A stretch of 64,000 bases of DNA from Sulfurospirillum diekertiae (GTDB lineage: Bacteria > Campylobacterota > Campylobacteria > Campylobacterales > Sulfurospirillaceae), in assembly GCF_002162315.1 (NCBI RefSeq), contig NZ_CP021416.1, positions 930,001-994,000 on the forward strand. The letters run 5' to 3'. Positions 40,103 to 49,043 of this stretch are shown here, piece after piece. The translations under genes and the position numbers were made by a program. Every line of letters begins with the position of its first letter. Position 1 is the stretch's first letter. A model generated the notes under the pieces. It ran no database searches and was not told where the DNA came from. It saw only the letters and a program-made list of their open reading frames with translations.

Positions 40103-40393
40103 ATGAGTCGTGAAGATATTCTATCTTTTCTACAAACACATAAAGATGAACTTTATCAGAAATATTCTGTCACTAGAATTGGTTTGTTTGGTAGTTATGC
40201 AAAAGGCACAGCAACCAATGAGAGCGATGTGGATGTCATTGTTCAGCTTGATAAACCAAATCTTTTAACCCTCTCAGCGATTCGCCAAGAATTGCAAGAG
40301 AGCTTTAAAACACCTGTAGATGTCATTCGCCTTAGAGAGACAATGAACCCTTTTCTGAAACAGCAAATTACACAAGAAGCAATTTATGTCTAA
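40103..40393 (+). CDS. mntA: MntA-type nucleotidyltransferase antitoxin
   Basis: 96 residues, RBS AAAGGAGG. The minimal nucleotidyltransferase motif 'GLFGSYAKGTATNESDVDVIV' (GS-x10-DxD) is intact. In MNT/HEPN modules this protein neutralises the HEPN RNase, in characterised cases by AMPylating it. It overlaps the HEPN gene by 8 nt. Confidence 0.88.
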   Translation: MSREDILSFLQTHKDELYQKYSVTRIGLFGSYAKGTATNESDVDVIVQLDKPNLLTLSAIRQELQESFKTPVDVIRLRETMNPFLKQQITQEAIYV

Positions 40394-40757
40394 TATCTTA
40401 GTGTTAGAGACATTAAAACAAATTGCAAATGCAGCAGAGAGAATCTTACTACGCTTCTCGAAAGTTCCAAGTTTGGATTATTTTCTAAAAAATGATGAAG
40501 GACTTGAAAAACTAGATGCGTTTTGTATGCAGCTTATTGCCATTGGTGAGAGTTTAAAACATATTGATAAACTCACCAACAATTCACTTCTTAAAAATTA
40601 TCCTGAGATTGATTGGAAGGCCGTCAAAGGGATGAGAGATATTATTACGCATCACTATTTTGATTTAGATGCAGAAGCAGTTTATGATGTTTGCCAAAAT
40701 GATATCAAACCTCTTTTGGATGCCATTAATCGTATCCTCGAAGATGTAGAAAAATAG
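40386..40757 (+). CDS. hepT: HepT-type HEPN ribonuclease toxin (DUF86)
   Basis: 123 residues. The HEPN active-site motif Rx4H is present in 'MRDIITHHYFDLD', followed by the Tyr/Asp positions typical of DUF86. 'MQLIAIGESLKHI' is the conserved helix of the family. Together with mntA it forms a type VII MNT/HEPN toxin-antitoxin pair. It lies next to partition copy B and probably stabilises the element. Confidence 0.88.
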   Translation: MSNILVLETLKQIANAAERILLRFSKVPSLDYFLKNDEGLEKLDAFCMQLIAIGESLKHIDKLTNNSLLKNYPEIDWKAVKGMRDIITHHYFDLDAEAVYDVCQNDIKPLLDAINRILEDVEK

Positions 40758-40798
40758 ATTTATTTCAAGGCCAGCAGAAAATTATCTACTGACCACTT

Positions 40799-40960
40799 TT
40801 ATCTGAACTGTGCTGAAGATGACATCAAATACCTCTCCGTTGTAGAGTTGAAAACTTTGTTCTCCCTCACAAGTTCTATTTTATCTTTTAAAAGTGCATC
40901 AATACCTTGCCCAGAACCTGGATTTTCAATACGCGAAAATGTATATCCATAAATTTTTTG
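40799..40960 (-). pseudogene. Possible decayed 3' gene fragment
   Basis: On the minus strand a frame ends at 40799 with 'YTFSRIENPGSGQGIDALL' and 'KIELVRENKVFNSTTERYL'. Upstream of about 40960 the coherent sequence continues only in another frame ('LGKTIVLKFAKEFSKN'). It reads like the tail of a degraded gene, but no family is recognised. The rest of the 40758-41129 gap shows only AT-rich sequence and the terminator at 41104. Confidence 0.3.
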
Positions 40961-41103
40961 AGAACTCTTTTGCAAATTTTAGCACAATAGTCTTCCCAAG
41001 CGTCGATGATGCTACATAAGAAAGTTATATACTATTTAATAAGAAAATTAGACGCATAAGTGTCTCGCCTATATTAAATAAAAAGGTTTACTAAAGAGTG
41101 GAG

Positions 41104-41125
41104 AAGACCCTCCAATGAGGGTCTT
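41104..41125 (-). terminator. Terminator of the arrCAB-like operon
   Basis: Arms AAGACCCTC and GAGGGTCTT with the 4-nt loop CAAT, just after the end of the ferredoxin-subunit gene at 41130. The minus-strand sequence beyond it is CTCCACTCTTT, moderately T-rich. Confidence 0.7.
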
Positions 41126-41129
41126 TGAT

Positions 41130-41828
41130 TTAATTGTAGCTTCTGATGTAAAAGACTTTAGGTTTTGTGCCTTTTTCAGGGAGCAATACCGTTGGTTTAT
41201 TTGCTTTCAATGTTGTTGCAATTTGACTTTTCTCATCATTGAGATCGCCAAATATACGTGCATCTGCTGGACAGGCTACGACACATGCAGGCGCAAGTCC
41301 TTGCGCGACTCTGTGGTTACAGAAGGTACACTTTTCAACCGCACCTTTACGCCTTACTGCTTCATAGCCACCAGCACCTCGTGCCGCATTAAAGTTAGGG
41401 AAGGGTGCTTTTGATTTATCGCTAAGCTCTTTTTTCGAGAACGTTCCACCTTTGACGATACTACTATCATCGGTTACATAATCCAAGAAAGCGTGCTCTT
41501 TATTGAAGAAGATAACACCATAAGGATCAGCCAACATACAGCTTTTACATCCGATGCAAAGGCTTGGATCATGCACCACAAATCCCTCTTCTGTTTTATG
41601 CATCGCCTGCGTTGGACAGACTCGCACACAGGGAGCATCTTCACAGTGGTTACAAAGAGTTGGCGTATGGGTATAAGTAACTTTTGGGAATACACCATAC
41701 GTTTCGATTTTATGACTTGCCCAGTCAATACCATCTGGCGTATTGTTTTCACTTTTACATGCAAGATCACATGCACCGCATCCCACGCAACGATGTAGGT
41801 CAATAATCATTCCATATTTTTTTGCCAT
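41130..41828 (-). CDS. Four-cluster ferredoxin subunit (ArrB/PsrB-like)
   Basis: 232 residues, RBS GAAGGATAAAC. Cys motifs for [4Fe-4S] clusters: 'CVGCGACDLACKSENN', 'CNHCEDAPCVRVCP', 'CIGCKSCMLADPYG' and 'CTFCNHRVAQGLAPACVVACP'. In the third motif the usual CxxCxxxCP has 'LADP' in place of 'xxCP', so one cluster is missing a Cys. The N-terminus 'GMIIDLHRCVGCGAC' and 'CKSENNTPDGIDW' strongly resemble ArrB. It transfers electrons between the catalytic subunit and the membrane NrfD-type subunit. Confidence 0.8.
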   Translation of the reverse strand: MAKKYGMIIDLHRCVGCGACDLACKSENNTPDGIDWASHKIETYGVFPKVTYTHTPTLCNHCEDAPCVRVCPTQAMHKTEEGFVVHDPSLCIGCKSCMLADPYGVIFFNKEHAFLDYVTDDSSIVKGGTFSKKELSDKSKAPFPNFNAARGAGGYEAVRRKGAVEKCTFCNHRVAQGLAPACVVACPADARIFGDLNDEKSQIATTLKANKPTVLLPEKGTKPKVFYIRSYN

Positions 41829-41842
41829 TGTTTATCCTTCAC

Positions 41843-44401
41843 CTATATCTTTTCGATTTTTACACGAGTATGTCCACCATGTCGTGGGTTTGAGCCACTA
41901 AGGCGCTCCCAGTCATAACAATATAAATCGTTGTTATTACCACCACGAGGTTTTGATCCAAAGATTTCTGACCCTACGCGACCATATGCCCAGTGACCTT
42001 GTCCGTAACATTTAGCGACAGTTCCAGGACGGATACCTTCCCAGAGTTTGATCTCACTTTCAATGGTTCCAAACATGGAGATAACACGAACTTTATCGCC
42101 GTTTTTAAGTCCTAATTTTTTACCATCAAGCGGATTGAGTTTTGTGACATCTTTTTCATTTTCATCACCTGGATCAACACTTTTTGTACTGTAATACCAA
42201 GGAGTATTTTGACTTCTTCCTTCACGATTAAGGCGTGAACGGTGGTCGATAAAAATGAATGGATACGTTGTTTCATCCCCATAGCGTACCGCTGGTTCAT
42301 AGTGTGGTACAAAGAATTGCTCACCTTTAACCGTATAATTTGCAGCTTCAATGGCTTCATCAAGCGTCATTTTATGCTTATCAGCATGGTTTTGCATTCC
42401 CGCTTTAAGCGTTTCACTGAAAAACTCAAATTTATGGGTTGCTGTATGGAAATGACCGATTTTTTCGCCAATTTTGTAGCGTTTTGTTTTCCAAATGCCT
42501 TTTTCAAGTAACTCAGCCCAGCTATTTATCGTATCACCTTTGCTATTACTGCTACCATCCCAACAAGGTTTAGTGAAGAATTTTGTTGCAAAAAAATCAA
42601 ATTCCTCAGCGGTTTCAGGTGTTTTGCCAGTTTCTGGGTCTTTGAAATTCTCTTGATAATATTTCAGAGGTAAATCAAAACCTTTTTTTGCGAGTGCTTG
42701 AGCGAGCATAAATGGCACTTCTGTTTCATCTGTTTTGGCCTCCCCGTAAGGCTTGATAAGCGGTTGATGAACAGAGAGGTAGGCTGTCAAGTTTTGTTTA
42801 TTTTTAGCAAATCCATAACGCTCAAGCATGTGCATCTTTGCTGGTAATACGATGTCTGCAAACATTGTCATCTCTGCAATATTGGTTGTAATATGGGCAA
42901 AGAATGGTAATTTTGACATTGCTTCTTCCCATTGTTTTGTTCCCATAGAAGAGAAGACCCAGTTGTTCCAATAACCAATTGCCATTTTGATGTCATACGG
43001 ATCTTGATCAAGCATGGCTTGTGCAACCCTTGAGGTACACACAAATCCACCCGATTTCATGTGCTCAAGTGCAGGAAACCCTTTGGTTCCTCGCTGATCG
43101 ATTTTTGGTTTTTTCAAACTGTCAGCAAAACGAGGATCAATGTAAGGCTTCACATCAGGTGTTTTAGCAGTTGGTGCTGAACCTTGTTGCAAGATACCGC
43201 CAACGGAATCAACGGAGCCTACAAGTCCATTAAGAGCATGGCATGCAAAGGAAGAGATGCCTCCTCTTATTTGCATAGAAGCGCCTGGACTTGTCCATGA
43301 AATGGCTCTATTGCCAGCTTCCGCAAATTCACGAGCTACTTCACGAATCTCTTTGGCGCTAATACCCGTAATTGGCTCCGCCCACTCAGGAGTACGATCT
43401 TTCAGCTCTAAATTCCACCATGCAACAACACCATTGGTATGAATTTCATTAAAGACTACAGGAATCTTTTTATCTTCGACAATAATTTCTGTTGGAACTT
43501 CTTGTCCTACAACAAAATAGTTGACTTTATCGGCAAAATCACCTACAAAATCTCTGTTCCATTTGCCCTCAGAAAGAATAACATGTGCAATGGCAATAGC
43601 GAGTGCTCCATCGGTTCCTGGAATAATAGGTAACCAACGATGTGATTTAGCTCCCGTAGCGGATAGACGAGGATCAATCGTCGTGATTTTAGCTCTATCT
43701 TTAACATTTCCAAATTGGTTGATAAACCACGGTGTTTGACGATTTGATGCAACCATATCTGAACTCCAACCCAAAATATAACGAGTGTTTTGAAGATCAA
43801 AGTCAGCATACGCCGGATAGCCCTCAGATTGTTCGCGTCCAAACTCTTCGGCATCAGCACATAAAGCACTGTGTGAAATGTTATTTGGGCTACCAATGAG
43901 TTTTGGAAATGTTCCATACATGATTTCATTCATACCAGTGTAACGACCACGGGTTAAAAGGAATTTGTGTGTTTCGCCTGCATTAATAAGTTCCATAATT
44001 TTATCGGCGATGGTATTGATCGCTTCATCCCATGAAATAGGTACAAATTTAGGATCAATACCTCTTCCTTTTTTAGGATTGGTTCGTTTTAGTGGTGTTT
44101 TAACACGATCAGGATCGTACACTTGTTGCAATGCTAAATGTGGACGTGGACAAATGCGTCCACCACTTGGTGAGTTGGGATTGCCTCTGACTTTAATGAC
44201 TTTGCCATCAACCACAAGTCCTTGAATGCTACACCAACTTGTACATCCTTGACAGGTTGAAGCTACCCATTTGCCTGCTTCACCCTCGTAACCCAGTTCA
44301 CCTGTTTTTGCTTCGACTTCTTCTGGAAAAATAGATATGGTTGAAGCTACCGCTGCTGTTCCAGCTGTTGTTTTGAGAAAATCTCTTCTGTTAATACTCA
44401 T
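41843..44401 (-). CDS. Molybdopterin oxidoreductase catalytic subunit, ArrA/PsrA clade (probable respiratory arsenate reductase)
   Basis: 852 residues from ATG 44401, 6 nt after AAGGAG; a longer frame from 44437 lies upstream of the RBS. Tat signal 'NRRDFLKTTAG'. [4Fe-4S] motif 'CQGCTSWC' plus 'GRICPRPH' (Cx2Cx3Cx26C). 'LKRTNPKKGRGIDPKFVPISWDEAI', 'LTRGRYTG', 'PNNISHSALCADAEEFG' and 'VDPGDEN' closely resemble ArrA sequences, including the RGRY element. Polysulfide/thiosulfate reductases (PsrA/PhsA) are the main alternative. Gene order C-A-B, a PhnD-like sensor system and nearby aio/ars genes favour arsenate. No TorD-like chaperone gene is present. Confidence 0.7.
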   Translation of the reverse strand: MSINRRDFLKTTAGTAAVASTISIFPEEVEAKTGELGYEGEAGKWVASTCQGCTSWCSIQGLVVDGKVIKVRGNPNSPSGGRICPRPHLALQQVYDPDRVKTPLKRTNPKKGRGIDPKFVPISWDEAINTIADKIMELINAGETHKFLLTRGRYTGMNEIMYGTFPKLIGSPNNISHSALCADAEEFGREQSEGYPAYADFDLQNTRYILGWSSDMVASNRQTPWFINQFGNVKDRAKITTIDPRLSATGAKSHRWLPIIPGTDGALAIAIAHVILSEGKWNRDFVGDFADKVNYFVVGQEVPTEIIVEDKKIPVVFNEIHTNGVVAWWNLELKDRTPEWAEPITGISAKEIREVAREFAEAGNRAISWTSPGASMQIRGGISSFACHALNGLVGSVDSVGGILQQGSAPTAKTPDVKPYIDPRFADSLKKPKIDQRGTKGFPALEHMKSGGFVCTSRVAQAMLDQDPYDIKMAIGYWNNWVFSSMGTKQWEEAMSKLPFFAHITTNIAEMTMFADIVLPAKMHMLERYGFAKNKQNLTAYLSVHQPLIKPYGEAKTDETEVPFMLAQALAKKGFDLPLKYYQENFKDPETGKTPETAEEFDFFATKFFTKPCWDGSSNSKGDTINSWAELLEKGIWKTKRYKIGEKIGHFHTATHKFEFFSETLKAGMQNHADKHKMTLDEAIEAANYTVKGEQFFVPHYEPAVRYGDETTYPFIFIDHRSRLNREGRSQNTPWYYSTKSVDPGDENEKDVTKLNPLDGKKLGLKNGDKVRVISMFGTIESEIKLWEGIRPGTVAKCYGQGHWAYGRVGSEIFGSKPRGGNNNDLYCYDWERLSGSNPRHGGHTRVKIEKI

Positions 44402-44411
44402 CATTGACTCC

Positions 44412-45251
44412 TTATACTGCTTGACCGAGATAGACAACTAAGTTTTTGAGGAAAAAGCTTCCCGCAACTATGATTGCGAATGTTGGAATCGCTACTGCTT
44501 TGAGGGATAGTTTGTTTAGAATAACCAATGTAAAAATGGCTAAAGGTGCGATTAACCCCATTAAGATGCTTAGTGCCCAAAACTCCATGCTAAAGTTACT
44601 GATGAGAACATCATAGGCATGTTTTGAAGATGCGGTTGTTAACGCTAAGTTGTAAACCCATGCAAAAACAGCGGCTAACTCAAGGGTTAAAACCATGTTG
44701 ATGATGAGGGGGAGTTTAAAGCGTGCCACAAGGTTTTCTAAGCTTCTCAGATTGAAAAGTACCATGAGCGATGCACCTGAAAGAATAGACGAAACAAAGA
44801 AAATCACAGGAATAGCGTTGTTCCAAGGTTCTTTTGCGATGCCAGAGAGCAAAAATCCATGATACAAACCAACGAGACCTGCAAGAACTGCACCAGCGTA
44901 AACGATTTTTGAGCTAAGTGATGAAACACCACTTGTCAATACTTTAAAGGCGATAAATAGCGCAACTGCTACAAACGCACTTTGTAAAAAGATACCGATT
45001 GACATAAATGAGGTTGGATTAACCGCATAGATCGTTTTAATAACGTTCAATGGACGTCCAAGTTCTGTAAGTAGTAGCAGTAATCCTGCTATCACCAAAA
45101 GCGGTGCAACAACAAATGATTTTTTGACGAAACCATCGTAAACTTTTGCATCCACATAGTAAAGTATAACCCCCACGAGGAAGGCACCTACACCTAAACC
45201 ACCTAAAAACAGATCGAGCGAGACCCGTATATCCCACAACAAATGCATCAT
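44412..45251 (-). CDS. NrfD/PsrC-family quinol-interacting membrane subunit (ArrC-like)
   Basis: 279 residues with eight predicted transmembrane helices; starts 'MHLLWDIRVSLDLFLGGLGVGAFL', the typical NrfD N-terminus. It anchors the catalytic and ferredoxin subunits and exchanges electrons with menaquinol. First gene of the three-gene operon, 10 nt ahead of the catalytic subunit. The sigma-54 promoter at 45301-45317 lies 50-66 nt upstream. Start may be either of two consecutive ATGs (45251 or 45248). Confidence 0.82.
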   Translation of the reverse strand: MMHLLWDIRVSLDLFLGGLGVGAFLVGVILYYVDAKVYDGFVKKSFVVAPLLVIAGLLLLLTELGRPLNVIKTIYAVNPTSFMSIGIFLQSAFVAVALFIAFKVLTSGVSSLSSKIVYAGAVLAGLVGLYHGFLLSGIAKEPWNNAIPVIFFVSSILSGASLMVLFNLRSLENLVARFKLPLIINMVLTLELAAVFAWVYNLALTTASSKHAYDVLISNFSMEFWALSILMGLIAPLAIFTLVILNKLSLKAVAIPTFAIIVAGSFFLKNLVVYLGQAV

Positions 45252-45300
45252 GGACTCCTTTAAAGTTTTTTGAACTTTTCTTCAAGTACAATGTGCTAAC

Positions 45301-45317
45301 TGCAATTAATGTGCCAA
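45301..45317 (-). promoter_or_regulatory. Sigma-54 promoter of the arrCAB-like operon
   Basis: Minus strand reads TTGGCAC-ATTAA-TTGCA: a full match to the -24/-12 consensus TGGCAC-N5-TTGCA. The -12 element ends at 45301, so transcription should start near 45290, giving a leader of about 40 nt before the ATG at 45251. An NtrC-type activator is encoded 2.3 kb away on the other strand (47604-48986). Confidence 0.88.
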
Positions 45318-45370
45318 CTTTTAAAATCCCTAGAATAGGGACTTCAAGAGAAAAAAGGAGCTTTAAAGAG

Positions 45371-46243
45371 ATGAAAAACGATCAAGTTTTGACCAGTGCC
45401 TTTCAAAAATTTACCATGCTTTTTTTACTACTATTGTTGCCTTTTTCACTCTATGCCAAAGAAAAAATTGTTTTAGGGTTAACAGGAACTGTCTTAAAAG
45501 ATGATCTTAAAAATTTTATGGATTGGGAAAAATATTTGGAGAGTAAAAATAGTGATTTTGATATACAAATACGTTTTACCAAAACGTATGCGGAGATGAA
45601 TACACTCATCAAAGAGAATAAAGTCGACGTTGCTTATATTTGTAACTCCAGTTATACAAAACTCGACAAAGATGGCACAGGTAAAATTTTAGCAATCCCC
45701 ATTTTTGATGGAAGTGATCAGTATTACTCTTATATAATCGCCAAAAAAAGTAGCCGATTTACGTCCTTATCAGACTTCAAAGATGCTATTTTTGCCTTTA
45801 CCGATCCTGAGAGTAATTCAGGAGCAACAGCTCCAAGCTACTATATGATAAACCATAACATGGATCCTAAAACATTTTTCAAATCTTACATCTATACGTA
45901 TGAGCATGGCGAGTCGATTAAAGCTGTGATTGATGGTTTTGTGGATGGTGCAAGTGTAGATAGTATAGTTTATACCCGTTTTACACAAAAGTGTCCAGAG
46001 CAGATTGAGCAACTTAAAATTATTCAGGTCTTAGGACCTTATACCAATTCTCCTATTGTAGCGAGAAGTTCATTGCCTAAAAAGCAGTTTGATATGTTAC
46101 AACATGCCTTTGCAACAATGCATTTAGACCCTTATGGAAAAAGCATTTTGGAAAAACTTTCCTTAGATCGCTTTGATCTCCCCTCTGGTCAAGATTTTTC
46201 CAACGTGGCCAAAATGCTTGAAGTCATTGAACAGAGACAATGA
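45371..46243 (+). CDS. PhnD-like periplasmic oxyanion-binding sensor protein
   Basis: 290 residues from ATG 45371 (AAAAAGGAGC upstream); an ATG-less extension to 45293 would overlap the sigma-54 promoter. Signal peptide 'LFLLLLLPFSLYAKE'. 'VLGLTGTVLKDDLKNFMDWEKYLE', 'VAYICNSSYT' and 'FTDPESNSGATAPSYYM' are features of PhnD/phosphonate-type binding proteins, the fold of AioX and ArrX-like sensors. Its gene overlaps the kinase by 4 nt, so it most likely presents an oxyanion (arsenate, arsenite or a sulfur oxyanion) to that kinase rather than feeding a transporter. Confidence 0.8.
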   Translation: MKNDQVLTSAFQKFTMLFLLLLLPFSLYAKEKIVLGLTGTVLKDDLKNFMDWEKYLESKNSDFDIQIRFTKTYAEMNTLIKENKVDVAYICNSSYTKLDKDGTGKILAIPIFDGSDQYYSYIIAKKSSRFTSLSDFKDAIFAFTDPESNSGATAPSYYMINHNMDPKTFFKSYIYTYEHGESIKAVIDGFVDGASVDSIVYTRFTQKCPEQIEQLKIIQVLGPYTNSPIVARSSLPKKQFDMLQHAFATMHLDPYGKSILEKLSLDRFDLPSGQDFSNVAKMLEVIEQRQ

Positions 46244-47607
46244 AAAAACTCATTGACTATCTTTTAGCACTCTCTGTTCAAGTTAAACTTGCCACACTCA
46301 TTTTTTGGGTTGTTTTTGCCATCTCTTCGGTTTCTATTGTTATTAATATCGACATTCATAAAAACCATACCAATCAGATCATTGATGAGCTTATTAAGAC
46401 CAACATTAACTCTAACAAAGCCTTTGTCAGCGAGTTTATCCTTACCCATAATCAATGGGAGCTTTACAAATTTCTCAAAACATTGAGTTCCAGCAGTATG
46501 ATTGAAAGCTCAGGATTTATTGACACTCATAATGTCATTGTGGCGCATACCGATACGGAACATTATCGTCTTGGTGATACGTTTAAAGAGTTTGACACTT
46601 ACAATGTTGTTCCTTTTGAACAAGATGGGGTGACTTTTGGCTCTTTTGTGCTTAAGGTCAAAAATCAAACGCTTTTTAGCATGTTACAAGATACCTTTTT
46701 AGCACAGTTTGTACTTCTTCTTATGGTGGCACTTCTTTCATTAGTGATTGCCAATATTTTTATGGGAAGGCTTTTAGGACGACTTCATCTACTCTCCAAT
46801 AATGCACAAGCAATTATCGAAAAGCGTTGGGATGACATTACGATTTATCAAGGCAAAGAGAACGATGAAATCACACGTATTATTGAAAAAACAACGCAAT
46901 TAATGCATGAGCTGCGAGACTCTATCGAAAAAGAGGAGAAGAACGCTCGCATTTCGCACTCACTTATTATCTTGGGAGAAATTGGTTCCTCTTTTGCGCA
47001 TGAAGTTAAAAATCTACTACAGCCTTTAAAGTTGTTGCTTTCTCCTGCCCAACTGCCCGACAAAGAAGATATGCCCATCATTCATGGAGCATTAGCGCGC
47101 ATCGATCATCAGGTTGTGGATTTTTTAGCCCTTGCCAAACCCGCTGACTTCAAGTACGAAAAACCTTTACATGTAAAGCCATTGGTTGAAGAGTCTATCG
47201 CATTATTGCGTTCTTCTTTGAATAAAAAACATTTAACGATTCAGAACATCGTTGAAGAGGATTTATACGTTAAAATGGGAGCGAATGCGATTGAAATTAT
47301 TTTGATAAATTTACTCAATAACGCCATCGATGCAGCGTTTCAACTGAGTAGTATTGAGATTACATGGAAGAGGGCAGAGCAAGCAGGATTTTCCATCTTG
47401 TGTGTGAAAAACAGTGGTGAAACCATGGATGAAAAAACCAAAGCCAATCTGTTTAAACCCTTTTTTACCACAAAAAAAGAGGGTTCTGGCTTGGGGCTTT
47501 TTAGCATCTATAAAATTGTCTATCTCTCCAATGGTTATATCGAGTTTGAAAGTCAGAACAATCAGACAACATTTTGTTTATATTTCCCATGCGAAGAGGT
47601 TTTATGA
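46240..47607 (+). CDS. Membrane sensor histidine kinase of the oxyanion-responsive system
   Basis: 455 residues. TM1 about 13-35, periplasmic domain of about 110 residues, TM2 'FVLLLMVALLSLVIANIF', HAMP-like linker. HisKA motif 'SSFAHEVKNLLQPLKLL' and HATPase motifs 'NLLNNAIDAA' and 'GSGLGLFSIYKIV' are intact. Organisation (binding protein-kinase-NtrC regulator) parallels AioXSR. Overlaps both neighbours. Confidence 0.85.
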   Translation: MKKLIDYLLALSVQVKLATLIFWVVFAISSVSIVINIDIHKNHTNQIIDELIKTNINSNKAFVSEFILTHNQWELYKFLKTLSSSSMIESSGFIDTHNVIVAHTDTEHYRLGDTFKEFDTYNVVPFEQDGVTFGSFVLKVKNQTLFSMLQDTFLAQFVLLLMVALLSLVIANIFMGRLLGRLHLLSNNAQAIIEKRWDDITIYQGKENDEITRIIEKTTQLMHELRDSIEKEEKNARISHSLIILGEIGSSFAHEVKNLLQPLKLLLSPAQLPDKEDMPIIHGALARIDHQVVDFLALAKPADFKYEKPLHVKPLVEESIALLRSSLNKKHLTIQNIVEEDLYVKMGANAIEIILINLLNNAIDAAFQLSSIEITWKRAEQAGFSILCVKNSGETMDEKTKANLFKPFFTTKKEGSGLGLFSIYKIVYLSNGYIEFESQNNQTTFCLYFPCEEVL

Positions 47608-48986
47608 AAATTGCCATTATTGATGACCAACAAGAGATTCGCTACTCAGTTGCTAAAATTTTACAGCGCAATCAGCATATACCGTTACAGTTTAATGGTG
47701 AAGAGTTTGAACTCTCTTTAATCATCGAAGAGCAAGGGGTTGAGCTTTTAATCGTCGATGTCATGCTTGGCGAAAATCTTACAGGCATTGATTTGATCAA
47801 GCAGTTTAAAAAAGTAGGACTTAACCTTCCCATTATCTTGATGACGGCGTATACGACACCTACGAATATGATCGAAGCGTCCAAAATTGGCATTAAAGAC
47901 ATTTTGCAAAAGCCCTTTGATGAAGCGCAACTTTTAGAGTTGGTGGGAAAATACATGCACACTTCAAGCAAAGAGAAGAGTGCTAAAAAACCGATCAAGC
48001 AAGGTGAAGAGGCGTTTGTAGGTTCTTATGAGACGATGAAAGAGATCTATAAAAAAATTGGCATCGCCGCCAATAATGATCTTGCTGTGCTCATTTACGG
48101 CGAAACAGGAACGGGAAAAGAGCTGATCGCCAATCTCATTCATACCAACTCTACGCATGGGGAGCACCCTTTTGTTGCGGTTAACTGTGCGTCTATTCCT
48201 AAAGAGCTTTTTGAAAGTCAGCTTTTCGGGCATGAAAAGGGCTCGTTTACCAGTGCCGATAAACAGCACATCGGGTATGCTGAGCAAACAGGTGAAGGAA
48301 CGCTCTTTTTAGACGAGATTGGAGAGCTTGATATTGAGCTTCAAAGCAAACTATTGCGTTTTTTAGAGACAAAAAAGTTCAGGCGTGTAGGAGGCTCTAA
48401 AGAGCTTAATTTTGAAGGACGCATTATCAGTGCGACCAATGCCAATCTTAAAGCACAAAGTCAGCAAAAAAGTTTTCGTGAAGACCTTTACTTTCGCCTC
48501 TCTATGCTTACGATTACGATGCCAACACTGAAAGAGCGGATTCAAGATATTCCTATCTTGTGCGAACATTTTATCGCTAAAGCCAATCGTGATCTTAAAA
48601 TGACCATAACGTCAATTTCCGAAGAGGCGTTGGTTAAACTTGCACGCCATCATTGGCGAGGCAATATTAGGGAGCTGCGCAATACGATTTACAGCGCGTG
48701 CTTAAACGCTAGCGATGCGATGATCAAAGCGGATGACATTAAAGAGTTTGAAGACGCATCGCCGTGTGAAAAGCAGACACTAGAGCAATTTTGTCGCGAT
48801 TTTTTAGAAAAAGAAGGTGTTGAAAAAGCGCATGAACTGGAGCAAATGATGCAAAGATCTCTTTTACATGTAAGCTTTTCGCTTTGCCCCAACATCACAC
48901 AGCTTTCTACCATACTCGATATTTCTCGCAATACACTCAAGAAACAGCTGAAGGAATTTAATCTTTACCAAGATGATAGTGATTAA
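47604..48986 (+). CDS. NtrC-family sigma-54-dependent response regulator
   Basis: 460 residues from ATG 47604, overlapping the kinase stop (ATGA). Receiver: 'IIDD', phospho-acceptor Asp52 in 'LLIVDVML', Lys in 'LQKPFD'. AAA+ domain: Walker A 'GETGTGKEL', 'FGHEKGSFTSADKQ' in place of GAFTGA, Walker B 'GTLFLDEIGEL', 'ATNANLK' and 'FREDLYFRL'. C-terminal Fis-type HTH ('NITQLSTILDISRNTLKKQLKEF'). Expected to activate the sigma-54 promoter at 45301. The sigma-54-contacting loop is GSFTSA rather than the GAFTGA consensus; Phe and Thr are kept. Confidence 0.9.
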   Translation: MKIAIIDDQQEIRYSVAKILQRNQHIPLQFNGEEFELSLIIEEQGVELLIVDVMLGENLTGIDLIKQFKKVGLNLPIILMTAYTTPTNMIEASKIGIKDILQKPFDEAQLLELVGKYMHTSSKEKSAKKPIKQGEEAFVGSYETMKEIYKKIGIAANNDLAVLIYGETGTGKELIANLIHTNSTHGEHPFVAVNCASIPKELFESQLFGHEKGSFTSADKQHIGYAEQTGEGTLFLDEIGELDIELQSKLLRFLETKKFRRVGGSKELNFEGRIISATNANLKAQSQQKSFREDLYFRLSMLTITMPTLKERIQDIPILCEHFIAKANRDLKMTITSISEEALVKLARHHWRGNIRELRNTIYSACLNASDAMIKADDIKEFEDASPCEKQTLEQFCRDFLEKEGVEKAHELEQMMQRSLLHVSFSLCPNITQLSTILDISRNTLKKQLKEFNLYQDDSD

Positions 48987-49043
48987 CATCGCATTAACAT
49001 AGTCGCCTTATACTTTCACAAATGACATAAAAGGGGAAAGGAT

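Noticed and set aside
41843-44401. Tetrathionate reductase (TtrA) or formate dehydrogenase for the first molybdoenzyme
   Set aside because: The RGRY, PNNISHSA and KRTNPKKGRGIDPKFVPISWDEA blocks fit the ArrA/PsrA group; no selenocysteine or FDH Cys motif and no TtrS-type fusion is present.
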